Below, one piece after another: positions 34,169 through 42,329 of a DNA stretch of 64,000 bases (position 1 is the stretch's first letter; each line of letters opens with the position of its first letter). Made by a program: the position numbers and the translations under genes. The notes under the pieces were generated by a model that had not been told where the DNA came from, made no database searches, and saw only the letters and a program-made list of their open reading frames with translations. The stretch is from NCBI RefSeq assembly GCF_019933235.1, contig NZ_CP082945.1:1-64000 (forward strand), read 5' to 3'. Source of the stretch: Streptomyces angustmyceticus (GTDB taxonomy: Bacteria; Actinomycetota; Actinomycetes; Streptomycetales; Streptomycetaceae).

Positions 34169-34879
34169 CTAACATCCCGGCAGTGGCTTGGCGTTCGCCA
34201 CCTGCGCCTGTAAAGGGGTATGAAAACTGTTGCTCCGTGTTCTGACGTCGCCCAGGTCGGGATGGTCCTTGAGCAAGGTGGGATAGCTGGCGGTTCGGTG
34301 CTTCCACCGCTTCCCACGGCCATCGGAAAACCAGATCATGTCGACTCTCATGTCGGTGTCCGGCGTCCATGAGCGGCCGAGTTCGTCCCGCATCATCTTG
34401 GCCGGGAAGGTGATCTTGGAGCACGGACCGACGGTGGCGATCTGCAGCACATAGGGCACCCCCGGAGCTGAGGCTCCTTTGCGGTGCGGGCCAGGGATCA
34501 CGCTGATCACGACGTTTACGCTCGTCACAGGGTCCTTGGAACGGTTCGAGATGACCCCGGTACTCCCGCCGCCCTTCTCCCGATAGGACCAGGCGGAGAC
34601 GAGATCCGCTTGCCTGCGGGCTTTCGCTTCGGCGTCCTCTCGGGACTGGTCCAGCTGATCCTTTGAAACTTGCGCAGAGTAGTAGGTGCTGATTCCAGTG
34701 AAGAGGAGTCCTCCGGCTGCGGTAATTATCGTGAATGCCGTGGCGATCTTGGCCCAGTCTGTGTGATGCCGCGGGGATTCCTGTGCCCCTTCCTGGCTTG
34801 CGCGGGCCGAGGCTCGTTCCCGCCCAATACGCCTACGCGCGCGTCTGAGAAGTGCACGCTGGTCTCCACCACGACCCAC
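34169..34879 (-). CDS. Membrane-anchored hypothetical protein
   Basis: A protein of up to 236 residues reads from GTG 34879, although the start is not fixed by a strong ribosome site. The basic N-terminus is followed by one membrane helix at residues of about 46-66 (ATAFTIITAAGGLLFTGIST) and a short coiled coil (KDQLDQSREDAEAKARRQ). An outer beta-rich domain follows (NRSKDPVTSVNVVISVIPGP, FPAKMMRDELG, DMIWFSDGRGKRW). This layout recurs in actinobacterial proteins of unknown role. No partner is evident in its neighbourhood. Confidence 0.7.
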   Translation of the reverse strand: MGRGGDQRALLRRARRRIGRERASARASQEGAQESPRHHTDWAKIATAFTIITAAGGLLFTGISTYYSAQVSKDQLDQSREDAEAKARRQADLVSAWSYREKGGGSTGVISNRSKDPVTSVNVVISVIPGPHRKGASAPGVPYVLQIATVGPCSKITFPAKMMRDELGRSWTPDTDMRVDMIWFSDGRGKRWKHRTASYPTLLKDHPDLGDVRTRSNSFHTPLQAQVANAKPLPGC

Positions 34880-35272
34880 TTGATCCCCCCGGCCCTACCG
34901 AGATGCCGCCGCTTGGAGGATACGTACCCATCGAACGGCGACAGCATCGGGAAATCTCACTGGACGCCGCGCCTCGCCCCGACGACGAACGGCTGGTCCC
35001 TCTCAGCGCCGCCTGCGGCAAGAGAGGGACGGTCGCCCTGATCGGCGCTTTCGTACCCAGCCCGTGCATCGCCATTCCGGCGATGCACGAGGGTGGCGCG
35101 CGCGTCGTCTACCGGAGGTCTCCCTTCATGGCGGGGAAGCCCTGTACTTCGTGCCCGGCGCGCCCGCCGGGAACCGGCGGCAGCAGACAGGCGATCTCGT
35201 TCCCAAGGAGAAAGACAGTGCGCGCCCCGGGGGCCGGTCGGCCAGTTCCTGGGCGCGGACGGTGAGTTCGCT
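34880..35272. other. Degraded region with remnant coding scraps
   Basis: Short stretches with Streptomyces-like codon use appear on the minus strand (SELTVRAQELADRPPGR near 35220-35275; EIACLLPPVPGGRAGHEV near 35150-35205) but in different frames and without starts. I take these as pieces of deleted genes, not genes. Confidence 0.4.
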
Positions 35273-35442
35273 GAAGGGCAAGGGAGAGGCGCCGAACACC
35301 CCCTGACGGGCAAGCCCTGGACGTGCTCGTCGTCGCACGGACCCGCATGTCTGACGGCCGCTGGTGGTTCGCGGGCCGGGCAGTACTCGGCGCCCGCGTA
35401 GCTCCGGAGGACGGTCGGATCGCCGCCGAGTCCATACTCTGA
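35273..35442 (+). pseudogene. 3' fragment of an unidentified gene
   Basis: A 55-codon open stretch ends at the TGA at 35440-35442 with strong third-position G/C bias. It reads DGQALDVLVVARTRMSDGRW, then WFAGRAVLGARV and EDGRIAAESIL. Nothing upstream in frame continues it (a stop lies at 35270-35272). An ATG at 35347 would give only 31 residues. No family is recognised. Confidence 0.4.
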
Positions 35443-35559
35443 TCACGCGGGGCCGGTCCGTGCGTCTCATCCCGACCGGCCCCCACTGGGCCGGCGGCCC
35501 TGCACCCTGCCCACTCCTGGAGCGTGCGGCGGGCACAGGGCCGCACCCTGTTGACCGGT

Positions 35560-36050
35560 GGCGATGATGAGAGCCTCGGGCACGGTTGCTTCGTAACGGA
35601 CGGCGAGCTTGTCGTATCTCGTGGCGACGGCGCGGTGGCGCTTGCGGTGGGTGGCGATCTGGTCGCGCTTCTCCCGGAGGGTGCAGCCGATCCCACGGTG
35701 ACGCAGGTAGGGGCGGTTCGCTCGCGAGCCGTACGCCCTGTCGGCGCAGGTCTTGTCCAGGCGCCTGCGAGGCCCGGGGCTCCTTCTGCAGTTCCCCCCT
35801 TCTCCCGCTCCGGCGGCGTGCTGGTGACCTCGGGCAATCGCGGAGTCCGCCGACATGTCCCACGTGATCAGCCCGTCGGTGTCGGCCTGGCCTGAAGCTG
35901 TTCCAGGATCCGAATCCAGGTCCCGACGCGCAGCCAGCGCCGGGACAGCCCGTGCACGCGGTCTGCCAGTGTTGAGGCCGGATCCAATTTTTCGGAGTTC
36001 GGCGGTCTGAGCATGTCGAGAACGTGCCACCGGCTCCGTCCCAGGAACAT
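35560..36050 (-). pseudogene. IS5-family transposase remnant
   Basis: Minus-strand pieces match the C-terminal half of IS5-type transposases: LADRVHGLSRRWLRVGTW, then DGLITWDMSADSAIARGHQH (in a second frame), then CADRAYGSRANRPYLRHRGI and RAVATRYDKLAVRYEAT. At least one frameshift separates the first two, and the segment around the catalytic Glu (ERCFNRLK type) is missing. It is inactive. Terminal repeats were not found. Confidence 0.65.
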
Positions 36051-36094
36051 CAGCGGCCACCCACCGGCCGCACGAGGAAGAAGGAGAAACCAGC

Positions 36095-36535
36095 ATGGCG
36101 ATTCAGCGGATGGACAACGTCGGCATCGTCGTCGAGGACATGGACGCCGCCATCGCGTTCTTCGTGGAACTCGGAATGGAGCTGGAGGGCAGGGCGGAGG
36201 TCGAGGGTCTCGTCGCCGACCAGTGCACCGGACTCGACGGCGTCCACTGTGACATCGCGATGCTCCGGACCCCGGACGGTCACAGCCGGCTAGAGCTGGC
36301 GAAGTACCGCAGCCCCGCGGCGATCAGCGCCGGGCCACGCAACCGGCCGCACAACATCCTGGGCACGCACCGCGTCATGTTCGCCGTCGACGACATCGAG
36401 GACACCGTGGCCCGCCTGCGCCCTCACGGCGCCGAACTCGTCGGCGAGATCGCCCGGTTCGAGGACAGCTATCTGCTCTGCTACCTCCGCGGCCCGGAGG
36501 GCATCATCGTCGGACTGGCCGAACAACTGCATTGA
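36095..36535 (+). CDS. VOC family protein, glyoxalase-like
   Basis: This 146-residue protein starts at ATG 36095 behind AAGGAGA. It has a double VOC fold: MDNVGIVVEDMDAAIAFF starts the first half, and HRVMFAVDDIEDTVARL starts the second. The ending YLRGPEGIIVGLAE provides the usual Glu ligand. Metal ligand candidates are the Glu residues in RLELAKY and GPEG. The substrate is unknown. It stands beside an IS5 remnant and shows typical host codon use. Confidence 0.88.
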   Translation: MAIQRMDNVGIVVEDMDAAIAFFVELGMELEGRAEVEGLVADQCTGLDGVHCDIAMLRTPDGHSRLELAKYRSPAAISAGPRNRPHNILGTHRVMFAVDDIEDTVARLRPHGAELVGEIARFEDSYLLCYLRGPEGIIVGLAEQLH

Positions 36536-36861
36536 GAAGCTCCACCAGCTCGCGGAACCGAACCATGCAGCCGAGCGGCGGTCAGCGCCACCAGCGCGAA
36601 GACCACGACCAGCCGCAGCCGCAGACTGGTCCAGCGCAGCAGCCCCGAGGGGCGGCCCAGTATCCGCAGCATCGCCGCAGGAACACATCAGGACACCAAG
36701 ATCGTCGAATGAGCCGGTGCCATGTGACGCGGCAGGGAGAATCTCCCCCGTCGTGTCACGCGGCACCGGCGACACCATTGCGGTCCGGCCCGCCTTCCCC
36801 ACGCCGGCATCTCAACGGAAATCCGTTGGGCTGCCCGGCCTGCTTCAGGCAGGATCGGCTC
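36536..36861. other. Intergenic region containing a histidine-kinase stub
   Basis: On the minus strand from 36672 down to about 36580, a start reading LRILGRPSGLLRW and LRLRLVVVFALVALTAA looks like the N-terminus and first membrane helix of a sensor histidine kinase. It then runs into the antisense of the VOC gene. It is a 30-residue remnant at most. Nothing else is seen in this gap. Confidence 0.4.
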
Positions 36862-37527
36862 GTGGACACCTACCTGGAGACCCAGCGCCTGGCCCTGCGC
36901 CGCTTCACTGCCGACGACGCAGACCTGCTGATCGAGCTGGACAGCGACCCGGCAGTAATGCGCTACCTGACCGGCGGCCATCCCACCCCGCCGGAGACGG
37001 TCCGCGAGCGCCACCTGCCCAACATCCTCGCCGGCTACGAGAAGTGGGGCGGCGACCTCGGAGTGTTCGCCGCGCACGAGAAGGACGGCGGGGCGTTCGT
37101 CGGCTGGTTCATCCTGCGTCCCGAGCCGGAGGGCCCGCCGGACGAGGTCGAACTCGGCTACCGGCTGCGGCAGGCGGCTTGGGGCAAGGGCTATGCCACC
37201 GAGGGCTCGCGGGCCCTGCTGGGCAAGGCGTTCACGGAGCTCGGTGTGCGCAGGGTCTGGGCGGAGACGATGTCCGTGAACCACGGTTCGCGCAACATCA
37301 TGGCCAAGCTCCACATGACGCTCGCGGACACGATCCCCACGCCCCCCGATATGGAGAGGGCCGAGGGCTCCGAGCACGGAGGTGTACGGTACGAGATCAC
37401 CAAGGAGCAGTGGGAGCAGCGCGCCCTGATCCAGCGCCTTGGTCCGGCGCACTGTCCTCGTCCCAGCCATGCGCCGCCGGCCTTTCGTCCACCATCGCAG
37501 CCCGCTTGTCCCGCGGCTTCACGCTGA
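36862..37527 (+). CDS. GNAT-family N-acetyltransferase (RimJ/RimL type)
   Basis: This 221-residue protein starts at GTG 36862 (VDTYLETQRLALRRF), the point where family homology begins. It shows the Acetyltransf_3 pattern: LIELDSDPAVMRYL, then a GGAFVGWFIL strand, and the acetyl-CoA loop in RLRQAAWGKGYATEG (about residues 100-114). The MSVNHGSRNIMAKL motif follows. Such enzymes acetylate protein N-termini or small amines. The C-terminal 25 residues are Pro/Ala-rich and may be dispensable. Confidence 0.88.
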   Translation: MDTYLETQRLALRRFTADDADLLIELDSDPAVMRYLTGGHPTPPETVRERHLPNILAGYEKWGGDLGVFAAHEKDGGAFVGWFILRPEPEGPPDEVELGYRLRQAAWGKGYATEGSRALLGKAFTELGVRRVWAETMSVNHGSRNIMAKLHMTLADTIPTPPDMERAEGSEHGGVRYEITKEQWEQRALIQRLGPAHCPRPSHAPPAFRPPSQPACPAASR

Positions 37528-37807
37528 GATTGCAACGGTGCCCCTGACGGGCCGTGGAATCCGCAGGCGCGGGCATGACCGGTTCCTGCCCGCCGATCGC
37601 CAGCGCCGGTGCGGGAGGCAGCGGTCCCTTGGATCCGTTTCCCCCGATCGGTCTGCCCACCACCACAGCGGTTCGGTCAGCCAGCCTTGCCGGGAGCACA
37701 GGCACAGGTCTCCTCGGAGATCACGGCGCGCCGCAACTCCATGATCACGGGATCTGTGTCTGTGCTGTTTGTGTTCACGAAATCCGGCATCGTCCGGGCG
37801 ACGGGCT
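37528..37807. other. Convergent gap
   Basis: This gap lies between the plus-strand acetyltransferase and the minus-strand oxidoreductase. No gene or strong hairpin is recognised. Confidence 0.4.
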
Positions 37808-38821
37808 CTACGCGACCGTGAGCACGATCTTTCCCTGGATGTGCCCTTGGGCGGCGCGCTCGTGCGCTGCCTGTGCGTCCGCGAGCGGAAACGTGCTGTC
37901 GATCGCGGTACGGACCGTGCCCGCGTCGAGCAAGTGCCCCAGTTCGGCGAGCTGAGCGCCGTTCGCGCGCACCTGCGTGCCGGTGACGGTGACACCCAGT
38001 TGCGTGTTCTCCTCGTCGTCGAACTCCCCGAAGTACACCGGGTGAAGGGCGCCGCCGCGCTTGAGGGTGGGCAGGAAGCGGCGGCTGGCGGGGCCTCCGA
38101 CGGCGTCCAGGACGAGGTCGATGTCGCGGACGGTGTCCTCGGGACGCTGCTTGGTGTAGTCGATGAACTCGTCGGCGCCGAGCTCGCGCAGGAACGTCTC
38201 GTGGGTTCCGGAGGCCACGGCGATGACGCGGGCCCCCTTCCACTTGGCCAGTTGCAGGGCAAGGTGGCCCACGCCGCCGGCGGCGCCGTTGATCAGCACT
38301 GTGGTGTCGCTGTTCAGCGCCGTGGGGCGGTGCTTGGCCTGCTGGAAGGGGGAGGGGTGATCGTGTCCGACCTCGATCAAGTACTGCCATGCCGTCAGCC
38401 CCGACATGGGCAGTGCCGCGGCGTGCGCATGGCCGACAGTGGCCGGCTTGGGGGCGAGGTCGGATGCCGGAGCGGTGACGTACTCGGCGTACGCCCCGCT
38501 CTGCATCAGCTCGGGGAAGCGCAGCAGGCCGACCACCTCATCCCCGGCCGTGAAGTCCTGGATGTCGTCGGCGACGGCTTCCACGACACCGGAGATGTCG
38601 GTCCCCGGAATCAGGGGCAGGTCGAACGGGGGCCTGAACTCGGGAGGGATGCCGGGCATGCCCTCGCGTACGTACCAGTCGGGCGGGTTGAGGCCGACCG
38701 CGTGCACGCGGACGAGCACCTCGCCCGGCGCCGGCTCGGGAACCGGCACCTCCTCGTAGCGCAGCACCCCGGGGCCGCCGAACTCGTGCAGCCGGATCGC
38801 CTTCATCGTGTGGGTCGGCAT
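37808..38821 (-). CDS. Zinc-independent quinone oxidoreductase, MDR superfamily
   Basis: This 337-residue NADPH-dependent reductase starts at ATG 38821 behind GGGGAGAAA. It opens MKAIRLHEFGGPGVLRYEEV, the signature of quinone oxidoreductases. A GroES-like domain covers about residues 30-130 (PGTDISGVVEAV), and the nucleotide site is NGAAGGVGHLALQLAKW (about 178-194). The zinc-binding cysteines of alcohol dehydrogenases are absent. It probably reduces quinones or enones. It is divergent from a TetR regulator, and strong palindromes lie between them. Confidence 0.92.
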   Translation of the reverse strand: MPTHTMKAIRLHEFGGPGVLRYEEVPVPEPAPGEVLVRVHAVGLNPPDWYVREGMPGIPPEFRPPFDLPLIPGTDISGVVEAVADDIQDFTAGDEVVGLLRFPELMQSGAYAEYVTAPASDLAPKPATVGHAHAAALPMSGLTAWQYLIEVGHDHPSPFQQAKHRPTALNSDTTVLINGAAGGVGHLALQLAKWKGARVIAVASGTHETFLRELGADEFIDYTKQRPEDTVRDIDLVLDAVGGPASRRFLPTLKRGGALHPVYFGEFDDEENTQLGVTVTGTQVRANGAQLAELGHLLDAGTVRTAIDSTFPLADAQAAHERAAQGHIQGKIVLTVA

Positions 38822-38855
38822 CGTTTCTCCCCTGCCCATAGCGCGGGATACGCTT

Positions 38856-38909
38856 ATTCGGATCAGCGATCCACATAAGTGGACCAGTGATCCGAATATA
38901 CGGATCACT
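38856..38909. promoter_or_regulatory. Overlapping palindromic operators between the TetR and oxidoreductase genes
   Basis: The 19-base arm at 38856-38874 pairs with 38879-38897 at 16 of 19 positions. The second arm also belongs to a near-perfect 24-base palindrome at 38886-38909, AGTGATCCG on the left and CGGATCACT on the right. The half-site GGATCA/TGATCC recurs three times. This is the expected layout for a TetR dimer pair controlling both genes. Confidence 0.75.
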
Positions 38910-38935
38910 GAACCGTTTAGTCAAGCGAGGGACCG

Positions 38936-39520
38936 ATGCGGGCCGACGCCAAGAGGAACCGCGACCACCTGCTCGCCGTAGCGGGCACCACCATCACCGA
39001 GCAAGGCATCGACGTATCGATGCGCGACATCGCCCGCAGGGCCGATGTCGGGCTCGCGACACTGCTGCGGCACTTCCCGACCCGCGAGGCACTCCTGGAA
39101 GCCCTGCTCCACACGAGCTTCGACGAACTCACAGCCAAAGCGACCGCGCTCGAGGCATCGGAGGCAGCCGAAAGCGCTCTCGTCTCATGGGTCCGCGACT
39201 GCGTCGCGTGGACCACCGAGTACCGCGGGGTGACCGTGCTGATGGCGGCCGCCATCGAGGACCCCGAATCCGCACTCCACGCCGCGTGCGTCACGCTGCG
39301 CGCGGCCGGCGCCCGGCTCCTCGCCCGGGCTCAGGCCACAGGTACGGCGCGCAGCGACATCGACGGCGACGACCTGTTCGCGCTGATCTCCATGCTCGCC
39401 TGGACCGGCGATCAACCCGCGCTTGCGCCTCGCGCCCCTCGCCTCTTCGACATCGTGGCAAGCGCCATTCTGGCGAGCGCAGGCAGGAGCCAGGGCAGGG
39501 GCGTACACGACGAACAGTGA
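38936..39520 (+). CDS. TetR-family transcriptional repressor
   Basis: This 194-residue protein starts at ATG 38936 with GAGGGA ahead. The N-terminal helix-turn-helix covers about residues 10-55 (MRDIARRADVGLATLLRHF). The C-terminal domain (DLFALISMLAWTGDQPAL) fits the SbtR/TetR_C_32-like subgroup. It most likely represses the divergent oxidoreductase through the palindromes at 38856-38909 and is released by a quinone-like or electrophilic ligand. The ligand idea is inference. Confidence 0.92.
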   Translation: MRADAKRNRDHLLAVAGTTITEQGIDVSMRDIARRADVGLATLLRHFPTREALLEALLHTSFDELTAKATALEASEAAESALVSWVRDCVAWTTEYRGVTVLMAAAIEDPESALHAACVTLRAAGARLLARAQATGTARSDIDGDDLFALISMLAWTGDQPALAPRAPRLFDIVASAILASAGRSQGRGVHDEQ

Positions 39521-39529
39521 AAACGCCGA

Positions 39530-39779
39530 TCACCGGCACACCGGCCCGCAGCACCACAACCACCCACCCGCCGAACGCCATCGCTGCGACCGCCCGCCCG
39601 GCGATCGCCTCGGCGATACGGATCGTCGTCTCGTCCGCTGCCGGCAGCGCTACGCGCCCGCGCAGATCCTCCAGGCTCCGGACGTGCGCGGAACGGCTTG
39701 CCTCCTGCACGCCCAGTTGCCGTGCCACCTGCGACATGGCCACCTGGTCGAGTACCACCTCGATCAGCCGGCTCAGCAC
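39530..39779 (-). pseudogene. Fragment of a gene with a C-terminal membrane segment
   Basis: About 83 codons show strong third-position bias: LSRLIEVVLDQVAMSQVARQ, then SLEDLRGRVALPAADETTIR and AEAIAGRAVAAMAFGGWVVV, ending near GVPVIGVF. Beyond 39530 the frame continues into the antisense of the TetR gene and loses bias. The 3' end therefore looks deleted. No good ribosome site precedes 39779. No family is recognised. Confidence 0.45.
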
Positions 39780-39830
39780 CCGCGACCGTCACCCGTTCCG
39801 CCGTCAACCCGGCCCGCGCGGACCGCGACG

Positions 39831-40592
39831 TCAGCGCAGGGTGTAACCACCGTCCGGATACAGCGTCGACCCGGTCGTGAAGCCGTTGCCGAAGAGGAAC
39901 AAGACAGCTTGGGCAATCTCGTCCTCCGTGCCGAGCCGGTGCAGGACGGTGTCCCTGCGGTACTGGGCGAACGCCGCCTCCCGGTCCTCCTCCGGGCGGT
40001 GCGCCCAGAGGTTTCCGTCGATGGTGCCGGGCGAGACGACATTGACCCGAACCGGCGCCAGCTCCACGGCCAGGCCCCGGCCCAGCCCCTCGACCGCGGC
40101 ATTGCAGGCCGCATAGGCGGGCGCTGCGGCCGGCGGACGGGCACCGGCGGCGCCTGCCATCAGAACGATGGAACCGTCCTCCGCGAGCTTGGGCACGGCC
40201 GCCTTCACCGCGTGATACTGGCCCCAGAACTTGGAGACGAAGGGGCTCTCGGCGTCCTGGTCGCTCAACTGCATCATGGGCCCGACCCGGTAGGAGGCCG
40301 CGGAGGTGAACAGGTGGTCCACGCGGTCGAGTTCCGTGAAGAACGAGGCGAGCGACGTGCCGTCCGTGATGTCCACGGTCCGCCATGTCGCCCGGTCGCC
40401 CAGCTCTTCGGCGGCCACGGCGAGGCGCGCGGAGCTGCGCCCGCCGAGGACGACCTGGGCGCCGGCCGTAACCGCCTGGTGAGCGACGCGTAAGCCGATG
40501 CCCGAGCCACCCCCGATCAGGACCACGGTGCGCCCTCGAAGAGGACGATCCGCGTCGGGCAAATGACCGTTGCGGAAAGACAGTTCATGCAT
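39831..40592 (-). CDS. SDR-family protein lacking the catalytic lysine
   Basis: This 253-residue protein reads from ATG 40592. The classical SDR fold is clear: GGGSGIGLRVAHQAV (about residues 27-41) binds the cofactor, DITDGTS marks the adenine pocket, and VSPGTIDGNLW and YPDGGYTL close the fold. The active-site tyrosine lies in APAYAACNAAVEGLGRG. The position of the usual lysine (YxxxK) is asparagine (YAACN), and the expected Ser region reads LMAGAAGAR. Catalysis may be lost or altered. It is similar in size to active family members. Confidence 0.88.
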   Translation of the reverse strand: MHELSFRNGHLPDADRPLRGRTVVLIGGGSGIGLRVAHQAVTAGAQVVLGGRSSARLAVAAEELGDRATWRTVDITDGTSLASFFTELDRVDHLFTSAASYRVGPMMQLSDQDAESPFVSKFWGQYHAVKAAVPKLAEDGSIVLMAGAAGARPPAAAPAYAACNAAVEGLGRGLAVELAPVRVNVVSPGTIDGNLWAHRPEEDREAAFAQYRRDTVLHRLGTEDEIAQAVLFLFGNGFTTGSTLYPDGGYTLR

Positions 40593-40890
40593 ACCGGCGG
40601 ACTCCGGAGGGTGTGGACATTCTGCGGGCAGTCTTCTCGATGCCGACAGCGCGCCGGCCGGTCACGGTATTCCCCACCGCTGCCCGGATGCCGGATGTGA
40701 CGGCGGCCGGCGGGCTGACTGACTGACCGACCGACCGACCGACGGATGTTCACGAAAGCTCCATATAGACGTACAACCATTCACATCTGCCGGAGGTCTG
40801 GTGTGCGGAGTCAGCGGACTCCAGACCGATTCGGGTCCCGGCGGCCGTGTCCCATCCATGCCGCGGGCCCCCTTCCCTTTCGAGGAATAG
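40593..40890. other. Divergent intergenic region with tetranucleotide repeats
   Basis: GACT units followed by GACC units run in tandem at about 40719-40744 (GACTGACTGACC, then GACCGACCGACCGACG). The rest holds the promoters of the flanking divergent genes. No gene is seen. Confidence 0.6.
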
Positions 40891-41748
40891 ATGCGCACTC
40901 GAGCCACTGTTGCCGCACTGTCCGGCGCCCTGGCCCTTACCGCCCTCACGGTCCCGACCGCCCAGGCCGCGGATGCCCCGGGCGCCCGCGCCGCGGCGGC
41001 GCGGATCTCGTCCTTCGCCGCGAAGGCGCCCGCCAAAGTCTCCGCGAACGACGGTCGGGGCGACACCAGGATCACGAACGTCACCGTCAACGGCGGCAAG
41101 GACATCGTCGTCGGCACCAGCCTGAAGAAGACGTACACCGTCTCCGTGACCGCCACCGACCCGGCCGGCATCTACGACGGCTATGCGTTCCTGTGGCACG
41201 GCACCGACCTGAAGAACGGTGTCGACGGCGCCATGACGCCGAGCGCCAAACACGGCACCTGCAAGGCGGTCAACGCCACGACCGCCACCTGCTCGGTCAC
41301 CCTTGTCGCGGACCCGAAGTCCACCGTCTACGGCAACATCCTCGCCGGCCGCTGGCATGTGTTCGCGTCCGCCGTCGGCAAGGACGGTGACTACATCACC
41401 AAAGACACCTACAAGTCCTCCTGGGTCAAGCGGGCCTCGCAGCTGACCACCAATGCCGCACCGGAGCCCGTGGCCAAGGGCAAGACCGTCACGGTCACCG
41501 GCGCCCTGACCCGCGCCAACTGGGACACCCACGCCTACGCGGGCTACACCCAGCAGTCCGTACAGCTGCAGTTCCGCAAGAAGGGCGCCGCCGGCTACAG
41601 CACCGTCAAGACCGTCACCTCCGACAGCCGCGGCAACCTCAAGGCGACCGTGAAGGCGTCCGCCGACGGCTCCTGGCGCTACGCCTTCGCCGGTACCTCG
41701 ACGACCGCGACGGCGACCTCGACGGGCGACTTCCTCGACGTGAAGTAA
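40891..41748 (+). CDS. Secreted beta-rich protein, possibly DUF5707-like
   Basis: This 285-residue exported protein starts at ATG 40891 behind CGAGGAA. A signal peptide ends at AQAAD (about residue 27). The mature part is Thr/Ala-rich with Ig-like strands (TNVTVNGGKDIVVGTSLKKT, TYTVSVTATDPAGIYDG) and a Cys pair in GTCKAVN and ATCSVTL that likely forms a disulfide. A second Ig-like unit (GKTVTVTGALTRANW) ends the protein. Family likeness to DUF5707 is tentative. It probably stays in the cell wall or medium. Confidence 0.75.
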   Translation: MRTRATVAALSGALALTALTVPTAQAADAPGARAAAARISSFAAKAPAKVSANDGRGDTRITNVTVNGGKDIVVGTSLKKTYTVSVTATDPAGIYDGYAFLWHGTDLKNGVDGAMTPSAKHGTCKAVNATTATCSVTLVADPKSTVYGNILAGRWHVFASAVGKDGDYITKDTYKSSWVKRASQLTTNAAPEPVAKGKTVTVTGALTRANWDTHAYAGYTQQSVQLQFRKKGAAGYSTVKTVTSDSRGNLKATVKASADGSWRYAFAGTSTTATATSTGDFLDVK

Positions 41749-41772
41749 CGGGCGCCCGCGCACTACCGAAAA

Positions 41773-41803
41773 GGGGCCTGCCGACACGGTGTCGGCAGGC
41801 CCC
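41773..41803 (+). terminator. Strong intrinsic terminator hairpin
   Basis: A 15-bp perfect stem (41773-41787 with 41789-41803) lies 25 bases after the stop of the secreted protein gene. There is no T-tract, as is common in Streptomyces. Confidence 0.85.
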
Positions 41804-42329
41804 CGCCCGTGGCCGTCCGTTGGTGGAGAGCACCTCGCCGCCGTCCGGCCAGGCGACGGACCTACCCGGACTCCGGGAAAACCTCATGGGCACGGCATCC
41901 CTGTCTCCGCACCGCGTCGCCGACCGCGGCTCCCGTGAGTTCTACGGATGCAGCACGACCTTCGTACGGCCCTCGATGCGCGTGTCGAACTTCTCGCATG
42001 CCGACGGAGCTTGGTCGGGCCGGGTCGTGCGAGACGACGAAACTCGGCTCGGCCCGGACTGCGTATTGGTCTGTCCGGGTGATAGTCACGTCAAGACGGT
42101 GGTGTTCTCTTGGTCATTTCGGGTTAATGGTGGTGACCGTTATCCGGTGGGTTGCCCATCTCTCCGGGGAGAGAGGTAACCCCTGTGGTGCGCGGATGCG
42201 TGGTACGTGTCGGCGGTCTCTCTCTGTCCCGGTGTGCAAGCGGTGATCCGGCGCGCGTATACCGGCGCCGCGCGACGCGGGCCCCGGTGGGAATTCTCGG
42301 GTGGCCCTCTCAGCTGAGAGAGGCTTGTC
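41804..42329. other. Upstream region of the YVTN gene
   Basis: Besides the dehydrogenase remnant, this region has an imperfect hairpin at 42149-42183 with a TCTCTCCGGGGAGAGA core. A palindrome, CTCTCAGCTGAGAG at 42307-42320, lies ten bases before the next ATG and overlaps its ribosome site. No other gene is seen. Confidence 0.6.
41942..42065 (-). pseudogene. 3' remnant of a zinc-dependent dehydrogenase gene
   Basis: This 120-base stretch is visibly homologous to the 3' end of the dehydrogenase gene at 54986-56119. Shared blocks are CTACGGATGCAG at the stop, CCCTCGATGCG, TGTCGAACTT and GTGCGAGACGACGAA. Translated on the minus strand it gives AEPSFVVSHD and then loses frame. Everything 5' of about 42065 is gone. 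It is the relic of a paralogue or a broken duplication. Confidence 0.7.
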
